Notes under the pieces: generated by a model | What the model was told of the DNA's origin: nothing | Database searches by the model: none | Seen by the model: only the letters and a program-made list of their open reading frames with translations | Assembly (NCBI GenBank): GCA_013076295.1 | Contig: RQOL01000824.1 | Coordinates: 62,001-126,000, forward strand | Direction of reading: 5' to 3' | Length of the DNA: 64,000 nucleotides | From: Sanderia malayensis | Lineage: Eukaryota > Cnidaria > Scyphozoa > Semaeostomeae > Pelagiidae | Part shown: positions 24,201-33,921 of the stretch, piece after piece | Layout: each line of letters starts with the position of its first letter | How positions within the stretch are numbered: position 1 is the first letter of the stretch | Translations under genes and position numbers: made by a program

Positions 24201-27200
24201 TGTTCTGTCTGGGGCTGCGCCGGTTTGACTGAAATTAATCAGTTGCAAAAACTTCAAAACCGTGCTGCTAAGATAATAACGAATAGCAGCTTCGATGCCC
24301 CAGGCGGACCTCTTATCGAAGGGCTGGGATGGAAGACCGTTGACGAACTGATCACTGATGAGTCTAAGACAATGGTCTTCAAGTCCCTAAATGTGCTGGC
24401 TCCAAAATACCTTTGTGACCTTTTCACACGAAATTCGCTTTGCACACCATATAGCCTTCGTGATACGGGGACCGATCTGAGGTTACCGATGAAAAGGTCA
24501 GCAAATGGCCAGAGATGCTTCTCATATAGAGGTGCTAAGCTATGGAATAGCCTGTCAGCCGAGTCAAAACAGGCAACCTCTCTGTATAGTTTCAAGAATA
24601 CTATTTAATGTTTAATCTATCTTAATGTTTTCTTTAATTTTAAAATATAATTGTAAATAAGGTTTAATATTGTAAATAAGGTTTTATATTTTAATTTAAT
24701 TAATAGCTTTTTACTTTTTATCTTATATTATAATTAATGTTTTTATCGGAGGGCCCCTTGAAAATCAACTTGTTGAAGGGCAACCCTCCTTAAATGAATT
24801 AAAATGAAATGAAATGAAATGAAATTCGAGAATCTACGGTACAGAAAAATGTTCGGAAAGGTTTATTGACCTCCACTGCAAACATTTTATCATGTCATCA
24901 CTGTGACATCATGGAGTTGTGGAAATTTTCGCAAAAATCCTACTTCAAGGTGAAAACTAATAGATGTCACGCCGAACTTGTACCAAACCAATCAGTCCAG
25001 CTTTTGCTCTCGAATAAAATATATGAACATTTTGCAGTCAAGAAATAATATGACAAGTGTTGTTGCATGAGCACTTTAAAATATCCCTATCAACTACTCC
25101 AGAAAGTTCAGAGCGTATAATATACAGGTGTTAAAATACTACAAAATATTTCATGTAAGCAGTAATGAGTAGATCAATTTACTTATACCTGAACATGTTT
25201 TATTGTCATTGTTCAATATGAATCCATTACGACAAGTGCAGTAAAATCCACCTTTGTAGTTATTGCAAGTGTGATGACAATCATGAATATGCAGTCAGCA
25301 TTAATCAACATCTAAAAAAGAAAAAGAACATCTTTACAGCACAATGTTTTACGTCACTTCTCTTGAACAAAAGGGAAATCGAGAATTTGTACAGTAAAAA
25401 TTTGTAGTATTGTAAACATGAAGTATTTCGGTGAAAAGCAACACTTTAAAGAATCTAAATTATTCCAGGTCACAATTAATCTATAAACTCACCAGAACAA
25501 GTCTTTCCATTAGTATCAAGAAAGTGGCCACTTTGACAGCGACACTCATAACTTCCATGTTTATTGATACACTGATGCTGACATCCACCATTATTGACTT
25601 GGCATTCATCCACATCTGCAAGTAACAATCGTTAAAATACCGTATTTTCTCTATTTAGCGCCCACCCTCTTTCAACCGCCCCCCTCCAATAAGTGCTCAC
25701 CCTAAAATCAAAAAGTGTGAAATGTGCGTCCCCTTCTATTAACCGCCCAGGACGGTTAATAGAATACTTATATTTTCACTGTTTGGTTCAAATAGCAACG
25801 TAGAGACTCTTTAAGGCTGGAAAAACACTTTAATCGGGTCGTGAGCGTTTGGAAAATGCAATACAGTCAAGACCACCAGTTGAAGTTGATCTTGACTGCT
25901 TGATATTAAATAGCATTTGGAACTATATAAGATTATTCTTTTGTTTTTGATGTTGCTTGATTTTAGAGTTTCAGAACTGTGAAATAAGCGCCCCCTCTTA
26001 TAAGCGGCCACCTCTAATAAGTGCCCTCTAATAAGCGCCCCCCCCAATTATGCAAAATATTTAATAAGCGCCCAGCCGCTTAATAGAGGAAATACGGTAG
26101 ACTCAAAATCTATAATGACAAATTGACGAAAGTTACGTTTTCTTTGCATAGGCTCAACTCCAGACGAATTAGCGCCTGGAGTTGAGCCTATGTAAAATAA
26201 ACGTGTGTTGTAAATATCTTTGTCCGTTATATAGAGGTGTCCTGCAGTAAAGATTCCAATGTAACAACAAACCATTGCAAGTTGTCCCGTTGCTGCGTGG
26301 CACAAAACCAGATCGACAGGAGCATATACGAGAGCCAGGAGTATTGGTGCAAAGTTGACTACATCCACCATGATTATGCATGCATTCGTTTGTGTCTACA
26401 AAATGATATGTAACATTGTACATTTGTCTTTTCAAACAAGTTAATTCCAAATGATGCTGCAATGAAGATGAAGAAGTTCCTTCTGTATAAAATATTGAAA
26501 TTAACTTACCAACACAGCGAGTCGAACCAACAGTCCGATATCCAGCAGAACACAAGCATCGAAAACTGCCGACGGTGTTCTGGCATGTTGCGTTGCATGA
26601 CGGGTTATTTATGGTGTCATCACAGGTACAAAGATTTCGATTCCTGCATTCATTATCATCTGTAGAAAATTCAATCATAGAGTATACACTGTAGAAGCTG
26701 ACATCATTCTATGGATTACTCCCACTCCATGTTATTTTTTCATTATATAAAGACTATTCTAGCTGTTGTGCTTTATGTAGTAACATATTTTGTATAAATT
26801 TCATCATATGTTTGATGAAATTCATAAAAATTTTGAGATAAATCGTAATACTTAGGCCCCGTTTACACGGTACCGGTCAAGAGCCGTTCAAGTTTTTGTA
26901 CGGATAGTTCGTACGGATAGGCCTCCCGTTTACACGATCGTTTTTGCTAGCCGGCTTTCTTTGCTCGTCATGCGCAGTATGCTTTTTCAGAAATCTTTGG
27001 CGAAGTCGAATTATTTTTTGTGTGTGGTGAGTTAAATGATTTGTTGTCTAGATTTTTATGAAATTTACGATCCTCTTTTTTATTTCTGAAAGTTAAGCTT
27101 CGTAGAAAATAACAAAAAATTGCTTTTAAATTTTTAGCGCCAAATCCAACACTTCAAATTGCCTCGTTTGCATGACTTTTTCACCTCTTTATGAATCTCT

Positions 27201-28184
27201 AAAAATATTTGCACGGCTGGAAGCGTTTACACGGTACCGTTCAAATATTTGTCCGCTCAAGTTGTCAACTTGTTTTTGCACGGCTATCAATCAGGATAAA
27301 TATTTGTACGGATAGGCTGATCTCATGTAAACGCAACCCTTATCCGTACCAAAACTGAGTCATAATTTCTCAACAATGTTATTGTCTCGAGATTTATTGG
27401 CATGTCGCGTATTAACTCACGTGAAGATATTACACAATTGTGTTATACATTGCTGACTCTTTGATTATCCGAGCTGAGCAAAGCTATCATTGCATCGTAT
27501 TGAGACTTTGATTTGTCGAGCCTCAGGCCTAGTTTAGAGAGGGCATTTTGAGCGCATCGAATTACATTATTGCAACCAAAAACTCAAAAATGTCAGTTAA
27601 ATGCGCTCGATAATTCGCTGCCTAAATCTAATAGCGAATTGAATAGTCAAGTTCGCTCATAATGAGCTCTGTCAAGCGAGTTATCAGCGCATTATGCCTT
27701 CAAATGAATTCGCTTCACCAAAATCAAAAATAATTAGCAGCGCTCTAAGAGCGGTTTTAATCGAATTTAATTCGCTACGCTCAAAATGCGCTGCCTCAAC
27801 TAGACCTCATAAACGTTATATATTGGGTTCTGTTCCTTTTACTTTTGCTCAAACAGCTGTTTTTCTTATTTGAAGAAGAAATTCAGTAAGAGCCAATAAT
27901 TGTGGATTTGTCCGACGACCCCGAGAGCATTACTTATCGCATTTATTAAAAACAATGTGGCTGAGTTTCACAATCTGATACAACCATAACAAAAGTTACT
28001 CAAGTATTAGAGTGTTACACTATTCTGAAAAACATAGATAAGCAACCGTAATTGCAAGAATACCAACCCGTGCATGTTGAACCAGAAGTAATGAACCCGC
28101 GTCTGCATGAACATGAGAATGAGCCTGGATGATTTTGACAAATCTGTTGACATCCACAATTGCTATTTAAACATTCATTTATAT
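21296..28184 (-). CDS. Copy A exons 5-11: seven calcium-binding EGF exons, one broken
   Basis: The exons are 28068-28184, 26510-26659, 26273-26395, 25493-25615, 25189-25311, 21524-21676 and 21296-21415. All are phase 1 to 1, one EGF each, starting D-x-(N/D)-E-C and carrying the calcium-binding and hydroxylation-type pattern CxNxxGSYxC. The fifth reads D-V-D-stop-C-stop-L where B reads D-I-D-E-C-S-L. Because it is symmetric, skipping it would keep frame. The seventh has NHGFEHSC where B has NHGCEHSC, losing a disulfide Cys. The large intron between exons 9 and 10 holds a LINE. Confidence 0.85.
22158..24841. mobile_element. Short TIR element split by a LINE
   Basis: The left end TACCGTAAATCCTCGAGT and the right end ATTCGAGAATCTACGGTA form an inverted repeat, related to the element at 2159-2507. 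The LINE at 22425-24824 sits inside and separates the ends. It lies in the intron between exons 9 and 10 of receptor A and is absent from the same intron of copy B. Confidence 0.6.
22425..24824 (+). mobile_element. 5'-truncated LINE with an intact reverse transcriptase frame
   Basis: The open frame runs from 22254 (its first part lies in the host MITE) to 24608. It encodes the linker ([18 protein letters not shown]), the complete RT ([45 protein letters not shown] with the catalytic [11 protein letters not shown]) and the C-terminal region ([12 protein letters not shown]). The endonuclease is missing, so it is 5'-truncated. The 3' end carries a short (AAATG)n tail, as in CR1/L2-like LINEs. 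It is antisense to receptor A. The open frame implies recent insertion. Confidence 0.9.
25638..26099. mobile_element. MITE with TACCGTATTT termini
   Basis: TACCGTATTTTCTCTATTTA at the left end mirrors TTAATAGAGGAAATACGGTA at the right end. The inside is rich in GCGCCC/AAGCGCCC motifs. It is non-coding, lies in an intron of receptor A, and is absent from the same intron of copy B. Confidence 0.75.
26147..26192. repeat. Perfect 17-bp hairpin in an intron of copy A
   Basis: CATAGGCTCAACTCCAG and its exact complement are separated by 12 nt. It starts about 50 bp right of the MITE and 80 bp 3' of the cbEGF3 exon. The corresponding position in copy B lacks it. Confidence 0.8.
26855..27339. mobile_element. 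Foldback MITE, TTA target duplication
   Basis: The ends GGCCCCGTTTACACG and (inverted) GGGTTGCGTTTACATG are flanked by TTA on both sides. Inside are repeated GTACGGATAG and CGTTCAA motifs in both orientations. It is non-coding and lies between exons 5 and 6 of receptor A. Confidence 0.65.
27527..27806. mobile_element. Short MITE with GGCCTAGTTTAGAG termini
   Basis: The left end GGCCTAGTTTAGAGAGG and the inverted right end AGGTCTAGTTGAGG flank a GCGCTC/TTTTGAGCG-rich interior. TCA occurs on both flanks. It is non-coding. Confidence 0.6.
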
Positions 28185-28308
28185 CTATTTCAAAGAAAAA
28201 GATTACAATGTCACGAAAGCATTTTAAGAAACGCATGGAATCACTTGCGGATATGTCAGATCTCTTGCTAGAATGAGTTTAAAATTTGTGTATGTTTCGT
28301 TTGCTTAC

Positions 28309-30346
28309 CAACGTTGCAGCCAGTTGAAGGACTTGTGTAGCCACTATAACATTGACATGTATTTGGACCGACACATCGGCCATAAAGACAACTTGGGTAG
28401 TTGCATATAGCTATAAAAGGATGTCATAAAATAATTAAAACGTAATTTTTGCATTCAGACGACAATTAATTCTAAGAATATGCACAGTAAGATAGGGGCA
28501 ATCCAGCACGATAAATTGAAAATTATTCTGGCAAAATGTTGAACATATACCTGAGTTATTCAAGGTGAAATATAATGGGGTGTAATTAAGCACTGAAAAT
28601 TTCTTACGTATATAGCAGCTGCTAGAGCCAGGTCCTTGCCTCCAACCACTGCAACACCTTAACCTCGTGCTATACACAATGCGATAGACTGCTCTTGTTT
28701 GATAACGTGTTACATATCTGTATTAAGGAAGAGTCTGGATTGAAATCTTGCAATTAATGAGAACGAAAACAAATTGGCATTTTATATTTATGTCCAATGT
28801 CAATTACAAATCATAACAACAAAATGCCGATTCATTTTACATGCATTTTCATGTCTGTACTAAAGCATAGTCTATCAACAAGGCCCCAGGACCATGGACC
28901 CCGATTCAAAGGCTATGATCCTTAGACTGGGCCACAAGGAATTCCAATTGCAAGTGGTACATAGATGTCGCGGCTTTCAGAAGTTTTTTAGCATTGCTAG
29001 ACAATGCCCAGGTTTTGCTGTAGTTACCAAAATGTTGTCAAATTCTAATTTGGAAATATCGCAGTGTAAGGAAACATTTCTTAAACTCTTGAAAACGACT
29101 TCTAAATACTACCTTAGATGGAGATGCCTTAGATGGAAATACCCTATGATCCAGTCTAATACTCATGGTCTGGAATCTGTAAAGGAGTAACAAAGCCGAG
29201 GACCCAAAACCAATTGGCCTGGGTTGGGTCTCTTGGATTGATGCGATTCAGTAAGAATAACTTAGTGGACCTTACGTTTTCTGAATTATAACTCTATGAA
29301 AAAGTTCTTTGAAAAATGACTCACCTTGACCTCGTGCAATAAGGGCACGTCGGCATACCAGGTAGTGAAGGGAAACAACACGATTGGTAGTATTGCAAAC
29401 TTAAGTAACTTGATGTCACATATGATGCCCTACTTTGGGACACGGTATAGGTACACACATTTGCCCTAAAACAAAAGCCAAAAAGTCTCAATTTGTTCGA
29501 TTGGAAACCTTGTTTAAAATTTATAATATTAAATCTTTAATTTGCCGTGCTTATTTTGTTTTGCCGTGGCTTTCTTTAAGTTCGGCATGCACCTGGCTTT
29601 TAAACTTCCCATAAAACCCGTCAGACTCCATAAAACCAACGAGTTCGCTACGGAAAAGACTAATTCGAGTCAACAAACTCGAACTAAAAATATCTTATTT
29701 TCGCGCAACAAGTTGGGAAAAGTGTATTAACGAGCGATCTATCAGATGCCATTATCAATTCCCATCTCTTTATCCCTATACCGTGCGTGTATTTGTAGCA
29801 ATCATTAAATGTTCCATGTGGAAAGATTCAATGCAAATAAAGAAAAGCACAATGCGACGCTCACTTCTACGAATGGCTACTTGGGAGTAACTGTTGTTGA
29901 CTCCTGCTTCCTTAACAGGACATCTAGAATCTATCCAATAATGTATATTGTATATATTATATTGTACCAAGGGTGTTATTTTGCTCGAAATGTTAATGGC
30001 TTAGCAAAATAGTTTTCAAAAAACGTTTTGCCTTGAAAAAAAACTTCGTCATCGAAAGAAACTCACATTTGCAGGGGCCTTTCCTCCCAGATAAGTTGGA
30101 CTGTTTTCTTAGTTTGCCGTTAATCAACCCATGCAAGTGTTGAAATGGTTCGTTTTTCGGCACTTTCACCATCATCAAAAAATTCAAGAAACTATTGGAC
30201 AATGAAACAATAACATTCATAAGAACTGCGCACAAAATATCTAGTAAAATTGCTCACCCCCAACTGGACAGGCTACAGTCAGTGCGATTAATACTTGCAT
30301 ACAACACAATGATTGCCAATGGTATCTGCAGCCAAATAGCAGCCAT
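28309..30346 (-). CDS. Copy A exons 1-4: signal peptide, EMI domain and first EGF
   Basis: Exon 1 (30258-30346) encodes MAAIWLQIPLAIIVLYASIN and ends GG|GTGAGC in phase 2. Exons 29325-29465 and 28608-28717 together encode an EMI domain: NVCTYTVSQ...QYYQSCC...C, then VTRYQTRAVYRIVY...RCCSGWRQGPGSSSC, the CCxGW hallmark. Exon 28309-28410 encodes a short EGF (CNYPSCLYGRCVGPNTCQC). EMI next to EGFs is a recurrent arrangement in animal matrix and receptor proteins. The start is chosen because ATG is followed by a hydrophobic core and the phase matches exon 2. Confidence 0.8.
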
Positions 30347-30595
30347 GGCTCCCACCGAAACCGTTTGTTGCAAAATTTCCTGCGTTGCTCAAGATCAGTG
30401 TTTGAAAGGCCAGATATGGGCAAAAGCAGTAATGACAGCAAAACCCAACAGCAGAGAGCCCAATTGCGAATACAGGATTATAAAACAAAAGATACTTGAT
30501 AATGGATATTCAAATTAGGGCCTGTTTACACGAGGTGGGCCAGCCCGGCTAGCCGAGCCAGCTCACCTTGGTGAGAAAGCTTTTAGGGCCTATTC

Positions 30596-33072
30596 ATATG
30601 AGGTGAGCTGGCCCACTGAGGTGGGATAGCTCACTGAGGTGAGATCATTTTCAGTTTGCATTCACATGGGCGTTTTATCCCACCCAAGCGGGCCAGTTCG
30701 GCTTTGAAACTGAGAACGAAACTTTTGACGCAAATTTGAAAATAAGTTTTTCATTTTATAATTTCTTGCCTTGCTAGTCAGTCATATCAGTATTGTAAAT
30801 CATAAATTAAAAATAAAAGATTTTCATTGCAGTCACAGTAACACCGCAGAGTAGATTCACGCTTGCGCACTATTGACGATTTCATCCCACCTCACCGGGC
30901 TGGCCCTCTGAATCGTGTTCATATGGGAGATTTTCATTCCACCTCGGTGAGATCTCACTGCCACGACAGTGAGATCTCACTCAAGTGGGATAGCTCACGT
31001 CCATATGAACGCAAAAATATTTTGGCTATCTCTAAAAGCAGAAACGAGGAACGAAACCGGAAACAAGTAGGAACGAATAGGTACGATTAGGAACGAGCGG
31101 GAACAAGTAGGAACGAATAGGAACGAGTAGGAACGAAGCGGGAACGAGTAGAAACAAGGCGAGAATCACCAATAACACATGCACACGGATTAATTGTTGG
31201 CGGGAAAATATTCGTTATAAAAGGTAATAAAATATTCGTTATAATAAGGTAAATAAAAGGTAAAAATGATAACATTTGTAAATAAGAAAAAATGTACAGG
31301 GTGGTCGCAGCAATGCAGAACAATAGGCAACAATACACATCGGCGATATAGAGGTAGTGGCGATGTCTAGTAAATGTCATTATCATCATAATCATCATCA
31401 GTCCACTGTGATGGAGATAGTAAATGTAAGGGACGCAAGTAGTGGTAGAATATGGCAAAGATAAATATTTCAGTTATGATAACCATCAGAAATGATTGAA
31501 TATGAATGGGGTGCAGAAGAAAATCGAGTAAGGTCCCAGAGAGATTGGATTGATTTGAAGATCAGTATGATAAAGAAAAGAGTTGTGTGTGCGAATCGTC
31601 AGCTATCAACCTGGATCAGCGTTTCAGGGGTTTGATCACAGTACGCTTTTATGATCACAGGCCCCCCAGCACCCCGAAGGGCACCATCGCACAAGATAAT
31701 GAATACAGAAGTTAAAGACAATGGGAAAAACAAGGCGCGTACAGCTGATCAGCTAAAGAAGACAAGTATCAGAATTCAGAAGCGCTATGAATATGTGGGG
31801 AATAGAGATCAATGTAAAGTAGAACCGTAAGAATAATATGAATTCATAGTAAAAAGATTTAGAAGTGAAGAATATTTATTTTTTTTGGATACATGTTCAA
31901 GTTGTAATAGGAAAAAAAATGTAATTATGATTAAGATGTATGCTGTATAACAGCAACAACAATAACAATAGAAAACGTAGTTACAACAACAACAACAACA
32001 ATGTCGGCTGTTAGGCCAAATAGAAAGTATGAAATAGTAAATGTGAAATTATCACACTAAGATGCCCACGATTTTGACTGTTTATAGTTTGAGGTTAGTC
32101 CTGACCAAAATATCTCTTATGTTTTTGCTTCGTTTGAATGCTAGGATGGGTGTTGTATCCGAAAAGTTTTGTAGATCGGTATCCTCTTGAATATGGTCCC
32201 AGTGTCTTCGTAACACTGCTCCGAGGCCCATGGTATTAGAATCGTATCTTACCACGAAGGGTAATTTGGTACCATGTTGAGAATTGTATGTTTAGAAAAC
32301 AATAATTTTCTACAAAAGCATTTGTTCACTAGAAAATTTTCGAGGCTTGCTGTTGTTTTTGCTATGTTCTGTTTTGTCAGTATTAGATATGTATCCGTGA
32401 GCAATATTGTTTTTTTCTTTGTTGTCCGTAATTTCCGCCTTGTTTCTATTTGTTCCCGGTGATTCCCGTGCCAACTGAATTTTTTTAGGAATTTTCTTAG
32501 GCCACTAATAAGCTATCAATATTAACAAATAAAACAGCAAAATGTGAGGTATGTATTGTAGATTATCCTTAAAACCTAATTTCTAAGAAGTCAGCAATAT
32601 TTTTCTTGCTAGAATTTTCAAAACCTTAGCAATATTTTTGGGTCACCCAGCGTTTGAAACAAACATTTCTGAAGAAACGTCTTCTTATCTGAGCAAATGG
32701 CAAACGAATGTTTTCCTGCCGATATTTAAGCCCTGTCCATGTGTTATTGGTCATTTCTGGATGTTCCTGCCTTGTTCCTACTTGTTCCCACTCGTTCCCG
32801 CTTCGTTCCTACTCGTTCCTACTTGTTCCCGCTTGTTCCTACTCGTTCCCGTTTCGTTCCTATTCGTTCCTATTTGTTCCCGCTTGTTCCTACTTGTTCC
32901 CGCTTCGTTCCTACTCGTTCCTATTCGTTCTTACTTGTTCCCGGTTTCGTTCCTCGTTCCTGCTTTTAGAGATAGCCAATTATTTTCACATACAAATCAC
33001 TGTGTCAACGGGATCTCACTTCAGTGAGCTATCTCACCTCAGTGGGCCAGCTCACCTCATATGAACAGGCCC
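30596..33072. mobile_element. Large foldback element with GGAACGAGTA minisatellite arms
   Basis: The ends GGGCCTATTCATATGAGGTG mirror CACCTCATATGAACAGGCCC, with TTA flanks. Within, GGAACGA(A/G)TAGGAACGA repeats at 31040-31165 are mirrored by their complement at 32775-32965. A further inner pair (ACACATGC..TTGGCGGGAAAATA against TTTTCCTGCC...CCATGTGTTATTGG) lies at about 31165-31215 and 32700-32755. The centre (31480-32630) has no recognisable gene, only AT-rich and CAA/AAC repeats. Confidence 0.75.
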
Positions 33073-33075
33073 TTA

Positions 33076-33552
33076 GGGCCTGTTTATATGAAGAAAAGCC
33101 AGCCCTCCTAGGAGGGCTAGCCCTCTTTGCCGAGATCTCGCCTTTCCATTTGATGCTTCATAAAATTCCTTTTCGTTTACATGAGATGGGGGCCAGCCCT
33201 CTTAGGCGAGATCTCGCCATTGACTACCCGAGATCTCGCCAAGGAGGGCTGGAAATTTTCCATGTAAACGCGATTAAGCGGGCTGGCTCGCCTAGAAGGG
33301 CTGGAAACTATTGTTTTGCGCACGCGTCAAGTACATACTGCATGTGTTGTCATAGTAAAAGTGACTGTTAGCGTGAAAAGTGGTGACAAGTTATCACGGT
33401 GAAGGAATATAGCTGTGAAAATGTTTGCTCTCGTGCTTCCAGCCCTCGTAAGAGGGCTGGAAAATTCTCTTATAAACAAGCATGCAAATCCAGCCCTCTT
33501 AGGAGGGCTAGCCCTCCTAGGAGGGCTGGCCCTTCTCCATATAAACAGGCCC
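33076..33552. mobile_element. Foldback MITE rich in CCAGCCCTCCTAGG
   Basis: GGGCCTGTTTATATG and CATATAAACAGGCCC form the ends, with TTA on both sides. The arms contain CCAGCCCTCCTAGGAGGGCT palindromes. It is inserted directly next to the previous foldback, at the same TTA. Confidence 0.8.
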
Positions 33553-33921
33553 TTAGTTTGTGTTTACATGGGCAAATCCTAGCCCGCTTAACCGGGCCAG
33601 CCTCTTATACGCATGCGTAAAATTGTCATTTTCAGCCCGCCCAGGTGAGCTAGCCCACTGAATCGTGTTTACATGGGAAAATTTCATCCCACCTGAGACG
33701 GATCTCACCTTGCGATTCACGGATCTCACCTTGCGATTCACGGATCTCACCTTGCCGGGCTAGCCCGCTTCTTATATAAACATAACTAGATTTAACAAAA
33801 GAATCAATTGACAAAAGAATCAACTGACAACTCAAGCTGCAGAATCAATCTACAAGAGTATAAGACCGGTGATTACATATTCCGACCTGCAAATGCTATG
33901 TTTATCAGAATCAAATGTAAA

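Larger units (their letters stand above)
12111..30346 (-). pseudogene. Giant EMI-EGF-sushi-Ig receptor, copy A (decayed)
   Basis: Nineteen exons can be read from 5' (30346) to 3' (12111): 30258-30346, 29325-29465, 28608-28717, 28309-28410, 28068-28184, 26510-26659, 26273-26395, 25493-25615, 25189-25311, 21524-21676, 21296-21415, 21032-21205, 20534-20722, 19103-20430, 18862-18992, 14235-18338, 13828-13992, 13329-13592 and 12111-12364. Architecture and nearly all exon lengths equal those of copy B. Lesions relative to B are TAA (25301-25303) and TGA (25295-25297) in cbEGF5, TAA at 20276-20278 and at 20105-20107 in exon 14, and one extra T in the run at 18958-18961 that shifts exon 15. A cysteine of cbEGF7 is also replaced by Phe. 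A truncated or exon-skipped product remains possible. It is otherwise a recent pseudogene. Confidence 0.85.
10893..30500. repeat. Segmental duplication, left unit
   Basis: From ATAATTGGTAAGGTTAGTAA at about 10893 onward the sequence aligns by eye with 42050 onward, exon for exon and in many introns. It covers the SPCS1-like exons, a plus-strand exon candidate and receptor A. Introns differ by insertions: a LINE and several MITEs are in this unit only. The right edge, around the signal-peptide exon, is not sharply defined. Confidence 0.85.

Noticed and set aside
32638..33064. Ser/Pro/Val-rich open frames such as FLLVPTCSRLFLLVP
   Set aside because: They are direct translations of the GTTCCTACTCGTTCC minisatellite in the foldback arm and are open in several frames at once.
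33024..33835. Open frames with SPRRAG/RRASPPRRAGPS motifs
   Set aside because: They come from palindromic CCAGCCCTCCTAGG repeats of MITEs, not from a gene.
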